Assembly (NCBI GenBank): GCA_027009095.1
Contig: JALVDG010000457.1
Coordinates: 1 to 6,375 of the forward strand
Source: Thiotrichaceae bacterium
Lineage (GTDB): Bacteria > Pseudomonadota > Gammaproteobacteria > Thiotrichales > Thiotrichaceae
Direction of reading: 5' to 3'
Length of the DNA: 6,375 bases
Shown here: one piece after another, positions 1 to 6,184 of the stretch
Layout: the number at the start of each line of letters is the position of its first letter
How positions within the stretch are numbered: position 1 is the first letter of the stretch
The notes under the pieces: model-generated
What the model saw: the letters and a program-made list of their open reading frames with translations, nothing else
What the model was told of the DNA's origin: nothing
The model's database searches: none
Position numbers and translations under genes: made by a program

Positions 1-494
1 ACGGCATCGGCTATCTTGCTCAAGAAGCCAGTATTTTTCGCAAACTTTCTGTTGCCAATAATATCTACGCCATTCTTGAAACACGCAAAGATTTAGACCA
101 CCAAGGGCGTAGAAAAAAATTAGAAAGCTTATTGGAAGAATTTCAAATAACCCATATTCGTGACAGTCTTGGTATTAGCCTCTCTGGAGGCGAAAGACGG
201 CGCGTAGAAATTGCAAGAGCACTAGCTACCGACCCTTCTTTTATACTATTAGACGAACCTTTCGCAGGTGTAGACCCTATCTCAGTTATTGAAATTCAAA
301 AAATTGTGGCACACCTTAAGGAGCGAGGTATCGGCGTTTTAATTACCGATCATAATGTACGTGAAACACTGAGTATTTGTGATCGAGCCTATATACTAGG
401 CAACGGCTCTATCTTAACCGAAGGTTCTCCTGCAGATATTTTAAAGAATAAGCAAGTTCGAGAAATTTATTTAGGTAAAGACTTTAAACTTTAG
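1..494 (+). CDS. lptB: LptB, LPS export ABC transporter ATPase (5' end outside window)
   Basis: This is the cytoplasmic ATPase of the LptB2FGC complex, which extracts lipopolysaccharide from the inner membrane and drives it along the Lpt bridge to the outer membrane. The reading frame is open from the left edge (first full codon at 3) to TAG at 492-494, giving 163 codons. Visible ABC motifs, in order, are the Q-loop region (GIGYLAQE), the signature LSGGERRR, Walker B ILLDEPF, the D-loop GVDP and the switch histidine in LITDHN. The Walker A segment lies off the window. Remembered E. coli LptB is 241 residues, so about 78 N-terminal residues are missing here. A TTG at 132 begins a shorter frame, but the Q-loop lies upstream of it, so it is not the real start. 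One small oddity is Ala before the Q-loop Gln, where YLPQE is usual. LptB directly upstream of rpoN is the common gammaproteobacterial arrangement. Identity is very secure. Confidence 0.97.
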   Translation, partial: GIGYLAQEASIFRKLSVANNIYAILETRKDLDHQGRRKKLESLLEEFQITHIRDSLGISLSGGERRRVEIARALATDPSFILLDEPFAGVDPISVIEIQKIVAHLKERGIGVLITDHNVRETLSICDRAYILGNGSILTEGSPADILKNKQVREIYLGKDFKL

Positions 495-499
495 TGCTC

Positions 500-518
500 T
501 AGCAACTTTGACTTGCTA
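500..518. other. Short inverted repeat just after lptB
   Basis: TAGCAA at 500-505 is the exact reverse complement of TTGCTA at 513-518, with a 7-base spacer. It lies six bases after the lptB stop, where a terminator or mRNA-processing hairpin might be expected. No T-run follows directly (CACCTAATC comes next), so it does not meet the usual intrinsic terminator pattern and read-through into rpoN is plausible. A 6-bp stem in AT-rich DNA could also be chance. Confidence 0.3.
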
Positions 519-650
519 CACCTAATCAATCCATCTTTTACTCAAGCAAAAATCATACCATCAATCATTATTTTATACTTATTCATCACTCTCACATGCT
601 ATTATAGCTATATTAAGTAACACCTCACCCACTCCGAAAATAAAGCAAAG

Positions 651-656
651 TATAAT
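651..656 (+). promoter_or_regulatory. Perfect TATAAT hexamer immediately before rpoN
   Basis: A consensus -10 hexamer, TATAAT, lies only 8 bases before the rpoN ATG at 665. If used as a promoter it would give an almost leaderless mRNA. No convincing -35 (TTGACA-like) is seen 16-18 bases upstream. Further upstream, 519-650 is AT-rich, with additional imperfect -10-like words (for example TATACT at 574-579 and TATATT at 609-614), none with a good -35 partner. The assignment as a promoter is weak, because AT-rich spacers throw up such hexamers often. Confidence 0.2.
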
Positions 657-664
657 TATAAAAT

Positions 665-2104
665 ATGCTAAAACAAGGACTTAGTGTAAAAATAGGTCAG
701 AGTCTTTCAATGACTCCACAGTTGCAACAAGCCATTCGTTTATTGCAACTATCCTCTATCGAATTACAACAAGAAATCCAAGAAAATATAGACACAAATC
801 CTCTACTCGAACGCGTCGAAGATGCTTTAAATGATAGAAATGAGCATGACACTGAAACAATAAGCTCCTTATCACAAGAAGAGTCTTCTGTTATTCCTGA
901 AGAGTTAAATATTGATGCTGACTGGGATGAAATTTACGATCCTGCATGGAAAAGCAGTAATACTGGCAACACAGATACCAGTGCCTCCGACCTTATTGAT
1001 ATTGTACACTCAGCACCAATAACACTTCGCGACCACTTACAAGAACAAATCGATCTTAGTCAACTTAGCATGATTGACAAAGAAATTGCGCTAACCATTA
1101 TTTCTTATATTGACTCAAGAGGCTTTCTAACTGAATCAACAGAACAAATATTCTCTTCTTTAGAAGAAAAGCTTTTAATTGAAAAAGATGAAGTTGATGC
1201 CATATTAAAATATATACAGCATTTAGATCCTATTGGTATCGGTGCTAGAAGCTTATCAGAAGCCTTATTATTACAATTAAAACATTATCATAGCAACGAC
1301 CCGCTATTTTATGCTGCACATGACTTACTTAAAAAACATCTGGACTTAATAGAAAAACGGGACTATAAAAGTATAAAGAGGGTGTTAAAAATAGATACAA
1401 ATCAATTTAAAAACTTGATGATATTAATACAATCTCTTAATCCTTGGCCTGGTGATGTTTACGCTAATTCAAACACAGACTATATAACACCAGACGTTTA
1501 TGTACGTAAAATAAAAGGTCAATGGCTTGTTTCGCTTAACCAAGAGACGCTAACCGAACTACAAATTAATCACTATTACTCAAATATGCTCTCAACTGTT
1601 TCGGATAAAACAGAAAAAGACTATTTAAAAAATAACATACAGCAAGCTCGTTGGTTTATAAAAAGTATTGATAATAGGAATAACACCATATTGAAAGTTG
1701 CTAATGCCATTGTAGAAAAACAATCCGCTTTTTTAAAGTATGGCGATGAAGCAATGAAACCTATGATTTTAAGAGATCTTGCCGAGCAATTGGAACTTCA
1801 TGAATCGACAATCTCACGTGTCACCACTCAAAAATACATGCATACACCTCGTGGCGTATATGAATTCAAATATTTTTTTTCAAGCCATATCAGTACAAGC
1901 ACAGGTGGTGCTTGCTCAGCAACTGCTATACAAGCAACGATAAAAAAATTAATCACTTCAGAGGATCCGAAGAAACCTTTAAGTGATAATAAATTGACCA
2001 TCCTATTAAAAAAACAGGGTATCAATGTCGCACGACGTACTGTTGCGAAATACCGAGAAGCTATGAACATTCCTTCTTCTCACGAAAGGAAAGTACTCGT
2101 TTAG
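665..2104 (+). CDS. rpoN: RNA polymerase sigma-54 factor RpoN
   Basis: This is the alternative sigma factor that directs RNA polymerase to -24/-12 promoters and needs AAA+ enhancer-binding activators for open-complex formation. It is 479 residues, against 477 remembered for E. coli. Region I (about 1-50) has the hallmark MTPQLQQAIRLLQLS at 16-30 and NPLLER at 45-50. Region II (about 51-105) is acidic and low in conservation. The core-binding part of region III follows, with LDPIGIGARSL at 187-197 and LNPWPG at 258-263. The helix-turn-helix is at about 369-391, followed by the conserved TPRGVYEFKYFFSS at 394-407. The RpoN box ARRTVAKYRE, which reads the -24 element, is intact at 456-465. The start is fixed by the N-terminal match to the family (Lys-Gln-Gly-Leu) even though no Shine-Dalgarno is apparent. 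The neighbours lptB and hpf are as expected. Confidence 0.98.
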   Translation: MLKQGLSVKIGQSLSMTPQLQQAIRLLQLSSIELQQEIQENIDTNPLLERVEDALNDRNEHDTETISSLSQEESSVIPEELNIDADWDEIYDPAWKSSNTGNTDTSASDLIDIVHSAPITLRDHLQEQIDLSQLSMIDKEIALTIISYIDSRGFLTESTEQIFSSLEEKLLIEKDEVDAILKYIQHLDPIGIGARSLSEALLLQLKHYHSNDPLFYAAHDLLKKHLDLIEKRDYKSIKRVLKIDTNQFKNLMILIQSLNPWPGDVYANSNTDYITPDVYVRKIKGQWLVSLNQETLTELQINHYYSNMLSTVSDKTEKDYLKNNIQQARWFIKSIDNRNNTILKVANAIVEKQSAFLKYGDEAMKPMILRDLAEQLELHESTISRVTTQKYMHTPRGVYEFKYFFSSHISTSTGGACSATAIQATIKKLITSEDPKKPLSDNKLTILLKKQGINVARRTVAKYREAMNIPSSHERKVLV

Positions 2105-2123
2105 TAAGAGCTACTCGGTAAGT

Positions 2124-2175
2124 TTTAGTTAATATCGAAGGCTATATATTTAATAAATCCTTAAAATTAACTAAA
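2124..2175 (+). repeat. 10-bp perfect inverted repeat in the hpf leader
   Basis: TTTAGTTAAT at 2124-2133 is the exact reverse complement of ATTAACTAAA at 2166-2175, with a 32-base AT-rich spacer. It sits between the rpoN stop (2104) and the hpf Shine-Dalgarno (2193). It could form a weak stem (one G-C pair only) in an rpoN-hpf transcript, or be a DNA site. No T-run follows that would make it a terminator. There are TATA-like words in the spacer (TATATT 2145-2150) but no clear -35. Confidence 0.35.
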
Positions 2176-2204
2176 TTTAATGATCAATCTATAAGGAGAT
2201 AACC

Positions 2205-2531
2205 ATGCAATTAAATATTACTGGTCGACACATAGAAGTTACAGAGGCTCTTAATAATTATATACATGAAAAATTTAACCGAATTAGCCGTCACTTCGAC
2301 CAAGTATTAAATATTGACGTCATACTTGAAGTGCAAAAACTAGAACATAAATCAGAAGCTTCCTTATATGTTAGCGGTAATCATATTTTTGCTAACTCAA
2401 GCTCTAACGATATGTATGCATCAATAGACGCATTGACAGATAAATTAGATCGGCAACTGCTCAAACATAAAGAAAAAATTAAAGATCATCATAACCGCGA
2501 AGGATCTCATCGCAACCTTGTTATAGAATAA
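2205..2531 (+). CDS. hpf: Short ribosome hibernation-promoting factor (HPF/RaiA family)
   Basis: HPF binds the decoding channel of the 30S subunit and promotes inactive 100S ribosome dimers in stationary phase or starvation. The protein is 108 residues, the short single-domain form (remembered E. coli Hpf is 95), without the C-terminal dimerisation domain of long HPF. It starts MQLNITGRHIEVTEAL, almost identical to E. coli Hpf. The typical DMYASIDALTDKLDRQLLKHKEK segment lies at 69-91, followed by a basic, His-rich tail (DHHNREGSHR, 94-103). The start is secured by an excellent Shine-Dalgarno, AAGGAG at 2193-2198, six bases before the ATG. The gene lies 100 bp after rpoN, its standard position. 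Translation signals here are much stronger than those of rpoN. The tail of about 12 residues beyond the usual end is not unusual for the family. Confidence 0.95.
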   Translation: MQLNITGRHIEVTEALNNYIHEKFNRISRHFDQVLNIDVILEVQKLEHKSEASLYVSGNHIFANSSSNDMYASIDALTDKLDRQLLKHKEKIKDHHNREGSHRNLVIE

Positions 2532-2548
2532 ACTGTATTCAAAGAATT

Positions 2549-2578
2549 AGCCCAAAGCATCTGAACATACTTTGGGCT
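2549..2578 (+). terminator. Hairpin after hpf, probable terminator
   Basis: AGCCCAAAG at 2549-2557 pairs perfectly with CTTTGGGCT at 2570-2578 around a 12-base loop, 17 bases after the hpf stop. With five G-C pairs in nine it is the strongest simple stem I found in the window. The downstream sequence GATATATTGCCTCTCTTG is only loosely T-rich, so termination efficiency is uncertain. On the other strand the stem is followed by AATTCTTTG, also only weakly T-rich. It may instead protect the 3' end of the hpf mRNA. It separates hpf from rapZ, which are usually in one operon. Confidence 0.6.
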
Positions 2579-2792
2579 GATATATTGCCTCTCTTGTCTT
2601 CTCACTTAAATACCCGCGCAAAATTAATCTAACCATTTGCCCCCTATTTTCTGTCGTTATTGCTTTGCTCACATAACCCAGCCCACTATGCTCCCGTCGC
2701 AATGCCTTGAATATCAAAAACAGGCGACTGAATTTTGTTAAATTAATTTTACTTGAGTACTTATCTAATACATAAAGGTTAGCAATAATATT

Positions 2793-2809
2793 AGACTGCT
2801 TGTCAGTCT
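2793..2809. other. Compact hairpin in the hpf-rapZ gap
   Basis: AGACTG at 2793-2798 pairs exactly with CAGTCT at 2804-2809 around a 5-base loop (CTTGT). On the plus strand it is followed by CTTTCTATCG, a weak T-rich tract, so it could be a second, poor terminator before rapZ. It sits at the upstream end of the minus-strand open frame, while the hairpin at 2549-2578 sits at the other end. Confidence 0.35.
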
Positions 2810-2845
2810 CTTTCTATCGCTACTACTTTACCGCCCCAAAAAAAA

Positions 2846-2943
2846 TATAATAATCCTATACTATATGTAACCTTTTTATTCGTGCATCCCTCACTTATAA
2901 ATAATATATTTTTTGAATATCCTTAAAATAACAGGAAACAAAA
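2846..2943 (+). promoter_or_regulatory. AT-rich leader of rapZ with candidate -10 and Shine-Dalgarno
   Basis: A perfect TATAAT lies at 2846-2851 and a near match TATACT at 2857-2862, both roughly 90 bases before the rapZ ATG. Neither has a good -35 at normal spacing, and an A8 tract (2838-2845) lies directly upstream of the first. The rest of the leader is very AT-rich. The ribosome site is AGGA at 2933-2936, seven bases before ATG, and it supports the rapZ start. Since the hairpins upstream would limit read-through from hpf, a separate rapZ promoter in this region is likely, but its exact position is not settled. Confidence 0.3.
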
Positions 2944-3789
2944 ATGCATATCGTTATTGTTACAGGACTATCTGGTGCAGGAAAATCACAAGCATTACAT
3001 ACACTAGAGGATCAAGGATATTATTGTGTCGATAATCTTCCTATTGAGTTATTAGACTCATTACTTAAAACCGAACGTATATTAAAACAAGATAAAATAG
3101 CCATTGGTATTGATGTAAGATGTGGCACAAAATGTATTAATAATTTCCCCACCTTTCTTCAAAAATTAAAAGAAAAATATAAGATAGATACCCTCTACCT
3201 CCATGCTAATAAAAATATTCTTTTAAAACGATACGATGAAACGCGTCGTCGCCACCCTTTATCAACCCCTAAACAAACACTACAGCAAGCCATCACCCAA
3301 GAAGATAAGCTACTACAACCAATACGAGAAAAGTCAGACTTACAAATCGATACAAGTGTCATGGATATTTACGAACTTGCCTCCCACATAAAAACTCGCC
3401 TATGCATAATGAGTGACTTCCAGCTATCACTTAACTTCCAATCATTTGGATTTAAGTATGGTACACCAAGCGACTCAGACTTTTTATTTGATGTACGCTG
3501 TCTACCAAATCCCTACTGGGAACCTAGCTTACGCCAACATACTGGTAAAGAAGATATCGTAAAAGCATGGTTAGATAAGCAAGAATTAGTCCAAGAAATG
3601 AAAAATAATCTGATTAATTTTTTAAAAAAATGGATTCCATATTTTATTGAAAATCAACGCGCTTATTTAACCGTTTCTATTGGTTGCACAGGTGGACATC
3701 ATCGATCTGTTTACCTTATTGAAAAACTCGCAGAACATTTTCAACAACAGTCAATGAGTGCTATCATTGTCACTCATAGAGAACTGTAA
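2944..3789 (+). CDS. rapZ: RapZ, nucleotide-binding regulator of GlmS / amino-sugar synthesis
   Basis: RapZ (formerly YhbJ) is a P-loop protein that in E. coli senses glucosamine-6-phosphate and guides RNase E to the small RNA GlmZ, controlling glmS. The protein is 281 residues (E. coli 284). The N-terminal domain has Walker A GLSGAGKS at 8-15, YYCVDNLP at 26-33, a Walker-B-like GIDVR at 55-59 and RYDETRRRHPL at 96-106. The C-terminal domain has SFGFKYG (167-173), FDVRCLPNPYW (182-192) and GCTGGHHRSV (247-256). All family landmarks are present. The end is different: the protein stops at THREL, without the Lys-Arg-Lys tail of E. coli and without a clear equivalent of Lys270, residues linked to RNA binding there. 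So nucleotide binding is secure and sRNA adaptor function is doubtful. The start is supported by AGGA at 2933. Neither ptsN before it nor npr after it is present. Confidence 0.96.
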   Translation: MHIVIVTGLSGAGKSQALHTLEDQGYYCVDNLPIELLDSLLKTERILKQDKIAIGIDVRCGTKCINNFPTFLQKLKEKYKIDTLYLHANKNILLKRYDETRRRHPLSTPKQTLQQAITQEDKLLQPIREKSDLQIDTSVMDIYELASHIKTRLCIMSDFQLSLNFQSFGFKYGTPSDSDFLFDVRCLPNPYWEPSLRQHTGKEDIVKAWLDKQELVQEMKNNLINFLKKWIPYFIENQRAYLTVSIGCTGGHHRSVYLIEKLAEHFQQQSMSAIIVTHREL

Positions 3790-3857
3790 CAACCTAACAC
3801 ATCAAATAGCATAAAATATCTAATTAGACACATTACTACTTGATAAACTAAAAATAT

Positions 3858-3899
3858 TAAGGAAAATCTACCGCTTCCTTATCAAAGATAGACTCTATC
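3858..3899. other. Two small inverted repeats in the rapZ-mgtE spacer
   Basis: The 168-bp spacer holds TAAGGAA (3858-3864) facing TTCCTTA (3875-3881) around 10 bases, and directly after it the 13-base palindrome GATAGACTCTATC (3887-3899, central C). The first could be a weak hairpin ending rapZ, though no T-run follows. The second has the form of a small operator. Further down, TATAAC at 3932-3937 is a possible -10 for mgtE, with a poor -35-like TCGACT (3911-3916) at a short 15-base spacing. The npr/ptsO gene often found after rapZ is absent; the gap is too short for it and shows no fragment. Confidence 0.3.
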
Positions 3900-3957
3900 A
3901 CATACTCATCTCGACTTATTTACACTCTAAATATAACTTCTGCCTAATAATCAGCCT

Positions 3958-5334
3958 ATGAATATCACAATTAATAAAAATAAAGCTGAATTAATAGCGA
4001 CAGTAACAAATGCTATAGAAAGCGGCTCATTAATACGTGTGCAACGCATGCTAAATGCTTTACACCCTGCAGAAATAGCTCACCTTCTCGAATCATCTCC
4101 GCCCCAACAACGAAAAATAGTTTGGGAGTTAATCAATAAAGAAAACGAAGGTCCTGTTCTTGTTGAATTGGGAGAAGATGTTCGTACAAGCCTTGTTGAA
4201 GAGATGGACACTGGCGAAGTGATTGATGCCGTTAAAAATCTCGATGCTGATGACATGGCTGATTTTTTACAAAGCCTACCTGATACCGTCATTAGTGAAA
4301 CCTTAAAAGGTATGGGGCGACAAGCCAGAGAACGCGTTGAAGCAGTACTTGGCTATGACGAAGATACTGCGGGTGGAATGATGGATACTCAAGCCATTAC
4401 CATCCGTGCCGATGTTAGTATTGAAGTTGTATTACGTTATTTACGCATGCTAGAAAAACTACCATCCCACACAGATAGTTTGATTGTAGTTGATAAATAT
4501 GATCACTACTTGGGAGTACTTACATTATCAAAATTGCTTACCAGCCAACCAGAAGACTCTGTTGCTGAAAGAATGAACTCCAATCACAAAGCTATTTTAG
4601 CGAGTAGCTCTAGTCACGATGTTGCTGCTCTTTTTGAAGACAGGGATTTAATATCCGCCCCCGTCATTGACAGCAATAAAAAATTTCTTGGTCGAATAAC
4701 CATCGATGATGTCGTTGATGTTATACGAGACGAAGCTGAACACTCCGTTATGAGTATGGCAGGATTAAATGAAGAGGATGATCTCTTTGCGCCTGTACTT
4801 CCTAGTGTTAAACGTCGCGCCTTATGGCTAGGCACAAACCTAGCAACAGCATTTCTCGCAGCATGGGTTGTTAGTCAATTTACAGAAACGATTGAATCAG
4901 CCGTGGCCTTAGCTGTTTTAATGGGAATCGTGCCTAGCATGGGAGGTATTGCAGGCAGCCAAACATTAACCTTGGCAATTAGAGGCATAGCCGTAGGACA
5001 GCTTGTAAAAAGCAACACTATATCTTTGTTAAATAAAGAAATAATACTTGGATTAATTAATGGTATATTATGGGCTTGTATCGTTTTTTTAATATCAACA
5101 TTGGCTTTCGATAATATCAGTATCGGTCTTGTTATTGCAGCTGCCATGCTAATTAATTTACTGGTAGCTCCCTTAGCTGGAGTGGCACTTCCTCTGTTAT
5201 TACGCAAATTTAATATAGACCCTGCACTAGCAGGAGGTGTTATTTTAACAACCATTACAGATATCATTGGCTATACAGCTGTATTAGGTTTAGCAGCGAT
5301 AGGGCTACCCTACCTAAACAATTACTTTGCCTAA
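3958..5334 (+). CDS. mgtE: MgtE-family magnesium transporter
   Basis: MgtE is a homodimeric inner-membrane Mg2+ channel gated by cytosolic Mg2+. The protein is 458 residues, the usual length. Order: a helical N domain (about 30-130, beginning ALHPAEIAHLLE), the linker EDTAGGMMD (135-143), two CBS domains (about 140-200 and 203-260), a connecting helix, then five predicted membrane helices (about 287-308, 313-335, 361-383, 388-412 and 425-450). Pore-region signatures are present: PSMGGIAGSQTLTLAIRG at 326-343 and DPALAGGVILTTITDIIGY at 421-439. Asp435 corresponds to the ion-selectivity aspartate of Thermus MgtE (Asp432). The ATG at 3958 has no evident Shine-Dalgarno, but an in-frame TAA at 3934-3936 limits the start to this position or a CTG just upstream. 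mgtE near rapZ/rpoN is found in other proteobacteria. No Mg2+ riboswitch (M-box) was recognised in the 168-bp leader. Confidence 0.96.
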   Translation: MNITINKNKAELIATVTNAIESGSLIRVQRMLNALHPAEIAHLLESSPPQQRKIVWELINKENEGPVLVELGEDVRTSLVEEMDTGEVIDAVKNLDADDMADFLQSLPDTVISETLKGMGRQARERVEAVLGYDEDTAGGMMDTQAITIRADVSIEVVLRYLRMLEKLPSHTDSLIVVDKYDHYLGVLTLSKLLTSQPEDSVAERMNSNHKAILASSSSHDVAALFEDRDLISAPVIDSNKKFLGRITIDDVVDVIRDEAEHSVMSMAGLNEEDDLFAPVLPSVKRRALWLGTNLATAFLAAWVVSQFTETIESAVALAVLMGIVPSMGGIAGSQTLTLAIRGIAVGQLVKSNTISLLNKEIILGLINGILWACIVFLISTLAFDNISIGLVIAAAMLINLLVAPLAGVALPLLLRKFNIDPALAGGVILTTITDIIGYTAVLGLAAIGLPYLNNYFA

Positions 5335-5394
5335 ACTATTGTATAAGTACTCCAACTAGTTATTTAGATTGTTCCATGGGGCGAGCCAGAAAAC

Positions 5395-5436
5395 ACTCAT
5401 TCATGCTATTGCACTTTTTTTGTGAGAGTAGCAAGC
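5395..5436. terminator. Imperfect hairpin between convergent mgtE and pyrF
   Basis: TGCTA at 5404-5408 pairs with TAGCA at 5429-5433 and extends inward through a G-T and a T-A pair. After a small internal loop, CAC (5412-5414) pairs with GTG (5422-5424), leaving a T7 loop (5415-5421). The flanks ACTCATTCA and AGCACTCACT are not a clean continuation. Its position between two converging stops, 70 bases after mgtE and a few bases after pyrF, suits a two-way terminator. However, the T-run lies inside the loop rather than after the stem, so the call is weak. Confidence 0.35.
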
Positions 5437-5438
5437 AC

Positions 5439-6143
5439 TCACTCCACTAATGATTCTGCCATCTCTTTATTTATGCCTTCTATAACCGCTAAAGGATCGG
5501 GAGACTGAGTAATCGGTCTACCAACAACAATATAATCCACCCCTACTCTCATGGCATCTGCTGGAGTCATCACACGAGATTGATCACCAATATCAGCACC
5601 TTGAGGGCGGATACCTGGTGTTACTAATAAAAAATCATCACCAAACGCCTCTCGCAATAAACTAGCCTCTTGGGCAGAACAAACCATTCCATCCAGACCT
5701 GCATTTTTTGCCAAACCAGCAAGGTGTTTAACTTGCTCCTTTGCTAAAACATCCACCCCTATCTCCTGTAGCTGCTGATCACTCATCGATGTCAACACTG
5801 ATACTGCAATTAATTTAGGCGAAGAATCAAAGTTTAATAAAGCCTCTCGTGCTGCTCGCAGCATTTCGCTCCCACCTGATGCATGCACATTCATCATCCA
5901 AACATCTAATTGAGCCGCAGCCTTACAGACTGATGCAACGGTATTTGGAATATCATGAAATTTTAAGTCTAAAAATATATCAAAGCCTTTGTCCGTTAGC
6001 CGCCTAACTATTTCTGGTCCAGCACTTACAAATAACTCAAAACCAACTTTTAATTTACAATCAACAGGAGAAAGCTTGCTCACAAAAGCTAATGCTTCAT
6101 TTGATGACGGAAAATCTAACGCTACAATGAGTTTACTCGACAT
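5439..6143 (-). CDS. pyrF: Orotidine 5'-phosphate decarboxylase PyrF
   Basis: PyrF catalyses the last step of de novo UMP synthesis, decarboxylating orotidine monophosphate to UMP in the cytosol. The protein is 234 residues (remembered E. coli is 245), a single TIM barrel of the short bacterial type. Active-site landmarks are all present: Asp10 in IVALDF, Lys32 in LKVGFEL, the Asp59-Lys61-Asp64 catalytic set in FLDLKFHDIPNT, VHASGG at 86-91, the phosphate loop TPGIRP at 175-180 and VGRPIT at 207-212. The ATG has a Shine-Dalgarno AAGGAA on the minus strand (6150-6155), seven bases away from ATG. It converges on mgtE. In enterics pyrF follows lapB; here no lapB C-terminus is visible in the ~230 bases upstream, so the gene seems to be transcribed alone or as the first gene. 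Its codons are slightly less AT-rich than those of rpoN or rapZ. Confidence 0.97.
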   Translation of the reverse strand: MSSKLIVALDFPSSNEALAFVSKLSPVDCKLKVGFELFVSAGPEIVRRLTDKGFDIFLDLKFHDIPNTVASVCKAAAQLDVWMMNVHASGGSEMLRAAREALLNFDSSPKLIAVSVLTSMSDQQLQEIGVDVLAKEQVKHLAGLAKNAGLDGMVCSAQEASLLREAFGDDFLLVTPGIRPQGADIGDQSRVMTPADAMRVGVDYIVVGRPITQSPDPLAVIEGINKEMAESLVE

Positions 6144-6184
6144 AATAATTTCCTTGATATTTCATAACATTCCCGCTTAGCCTC

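Larger units (their letters stand above)
2547..2813 (-). other. Unrecognised minus-strand open frame in the hpf-rapZ gap (possible gene remnant)
   Basis: On the minus strand 88 codons are open between a TAG at 2814-2816 and a TAA at 2547-2549. No ATG start occurs near its beginning. The first in-frame ATG leaves only about 29 codons, and TTG or GTG alternatives lack a Shine-Dalgarno. The conceptual product is basic and protein-like, for example LRREHSGLGYVSKAITTENR followed by GQMVRLILRGYLSEKTREAI. The stretch 2610-2730 is richer in G+C than the flanks and purine-rich on the minus strand, as a minus-strand gene or RNA would be. I do not recognise the family. It could be the tail of a decayed gene, a small protein with a non-ATG start, a structured RNA, or chance. 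The plus strand of the gap (2532-2943) has no recognisable gene. ptsN, which usually sits here, is not visible even as fragments. Confidence 0.3.

Noticed and set aside
132..494. A shorter LptB beginning at the TTG at 132
   Set aside because: The same frame is open to the left edge and already encodes the LptB Q-loop, so the gene starts outside the window.
1828..2070. Minus-strand 80-codon frame inside rpoN
   Set aside because: It lies wholly opposite the conserved C-terminal DNA-binding part of rpoN, has no ribosome site of note and no family resemblance; a shadow of the real gene.
2696..2728. GTCGC ... GCGAC inverted repeat in the gap
   Set aside because: Only 5 bp arms with a 23-base loop; compatible with chance.
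2641..2738. Short plus-strand frames in the hpf-rapZ gap (for example ATG CTC CCG at 2688) as a ptsN remnant
   Set aside because: The translations show none of the EIIA-Ntr landmarks such as the active-site His context, and they stop after fewer than 30 codons.
3790..3957. Mg2+ riboswitch (M-box) or mgtL-like leader peptide before mgtE
   Set aside because: The spacer is short and AT-rich, with no recognisable M-box core, no terminator pair and no convincing short leader frame with a ribosome site.
4080..5267. Three minus-strand frames opposite mgtE
   Set aside because: They mirror the MgtE coding sequence, are Ser/Arg-rich or Ile-rich as antisense frames are, and lack supporting context.
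5989..6180. Plus-strand 63-codon frame over the pyrF 5' end
   Set aside because: It is antisense to the conserved PyrF active-site region and extends only into its leader; a shadow frame.
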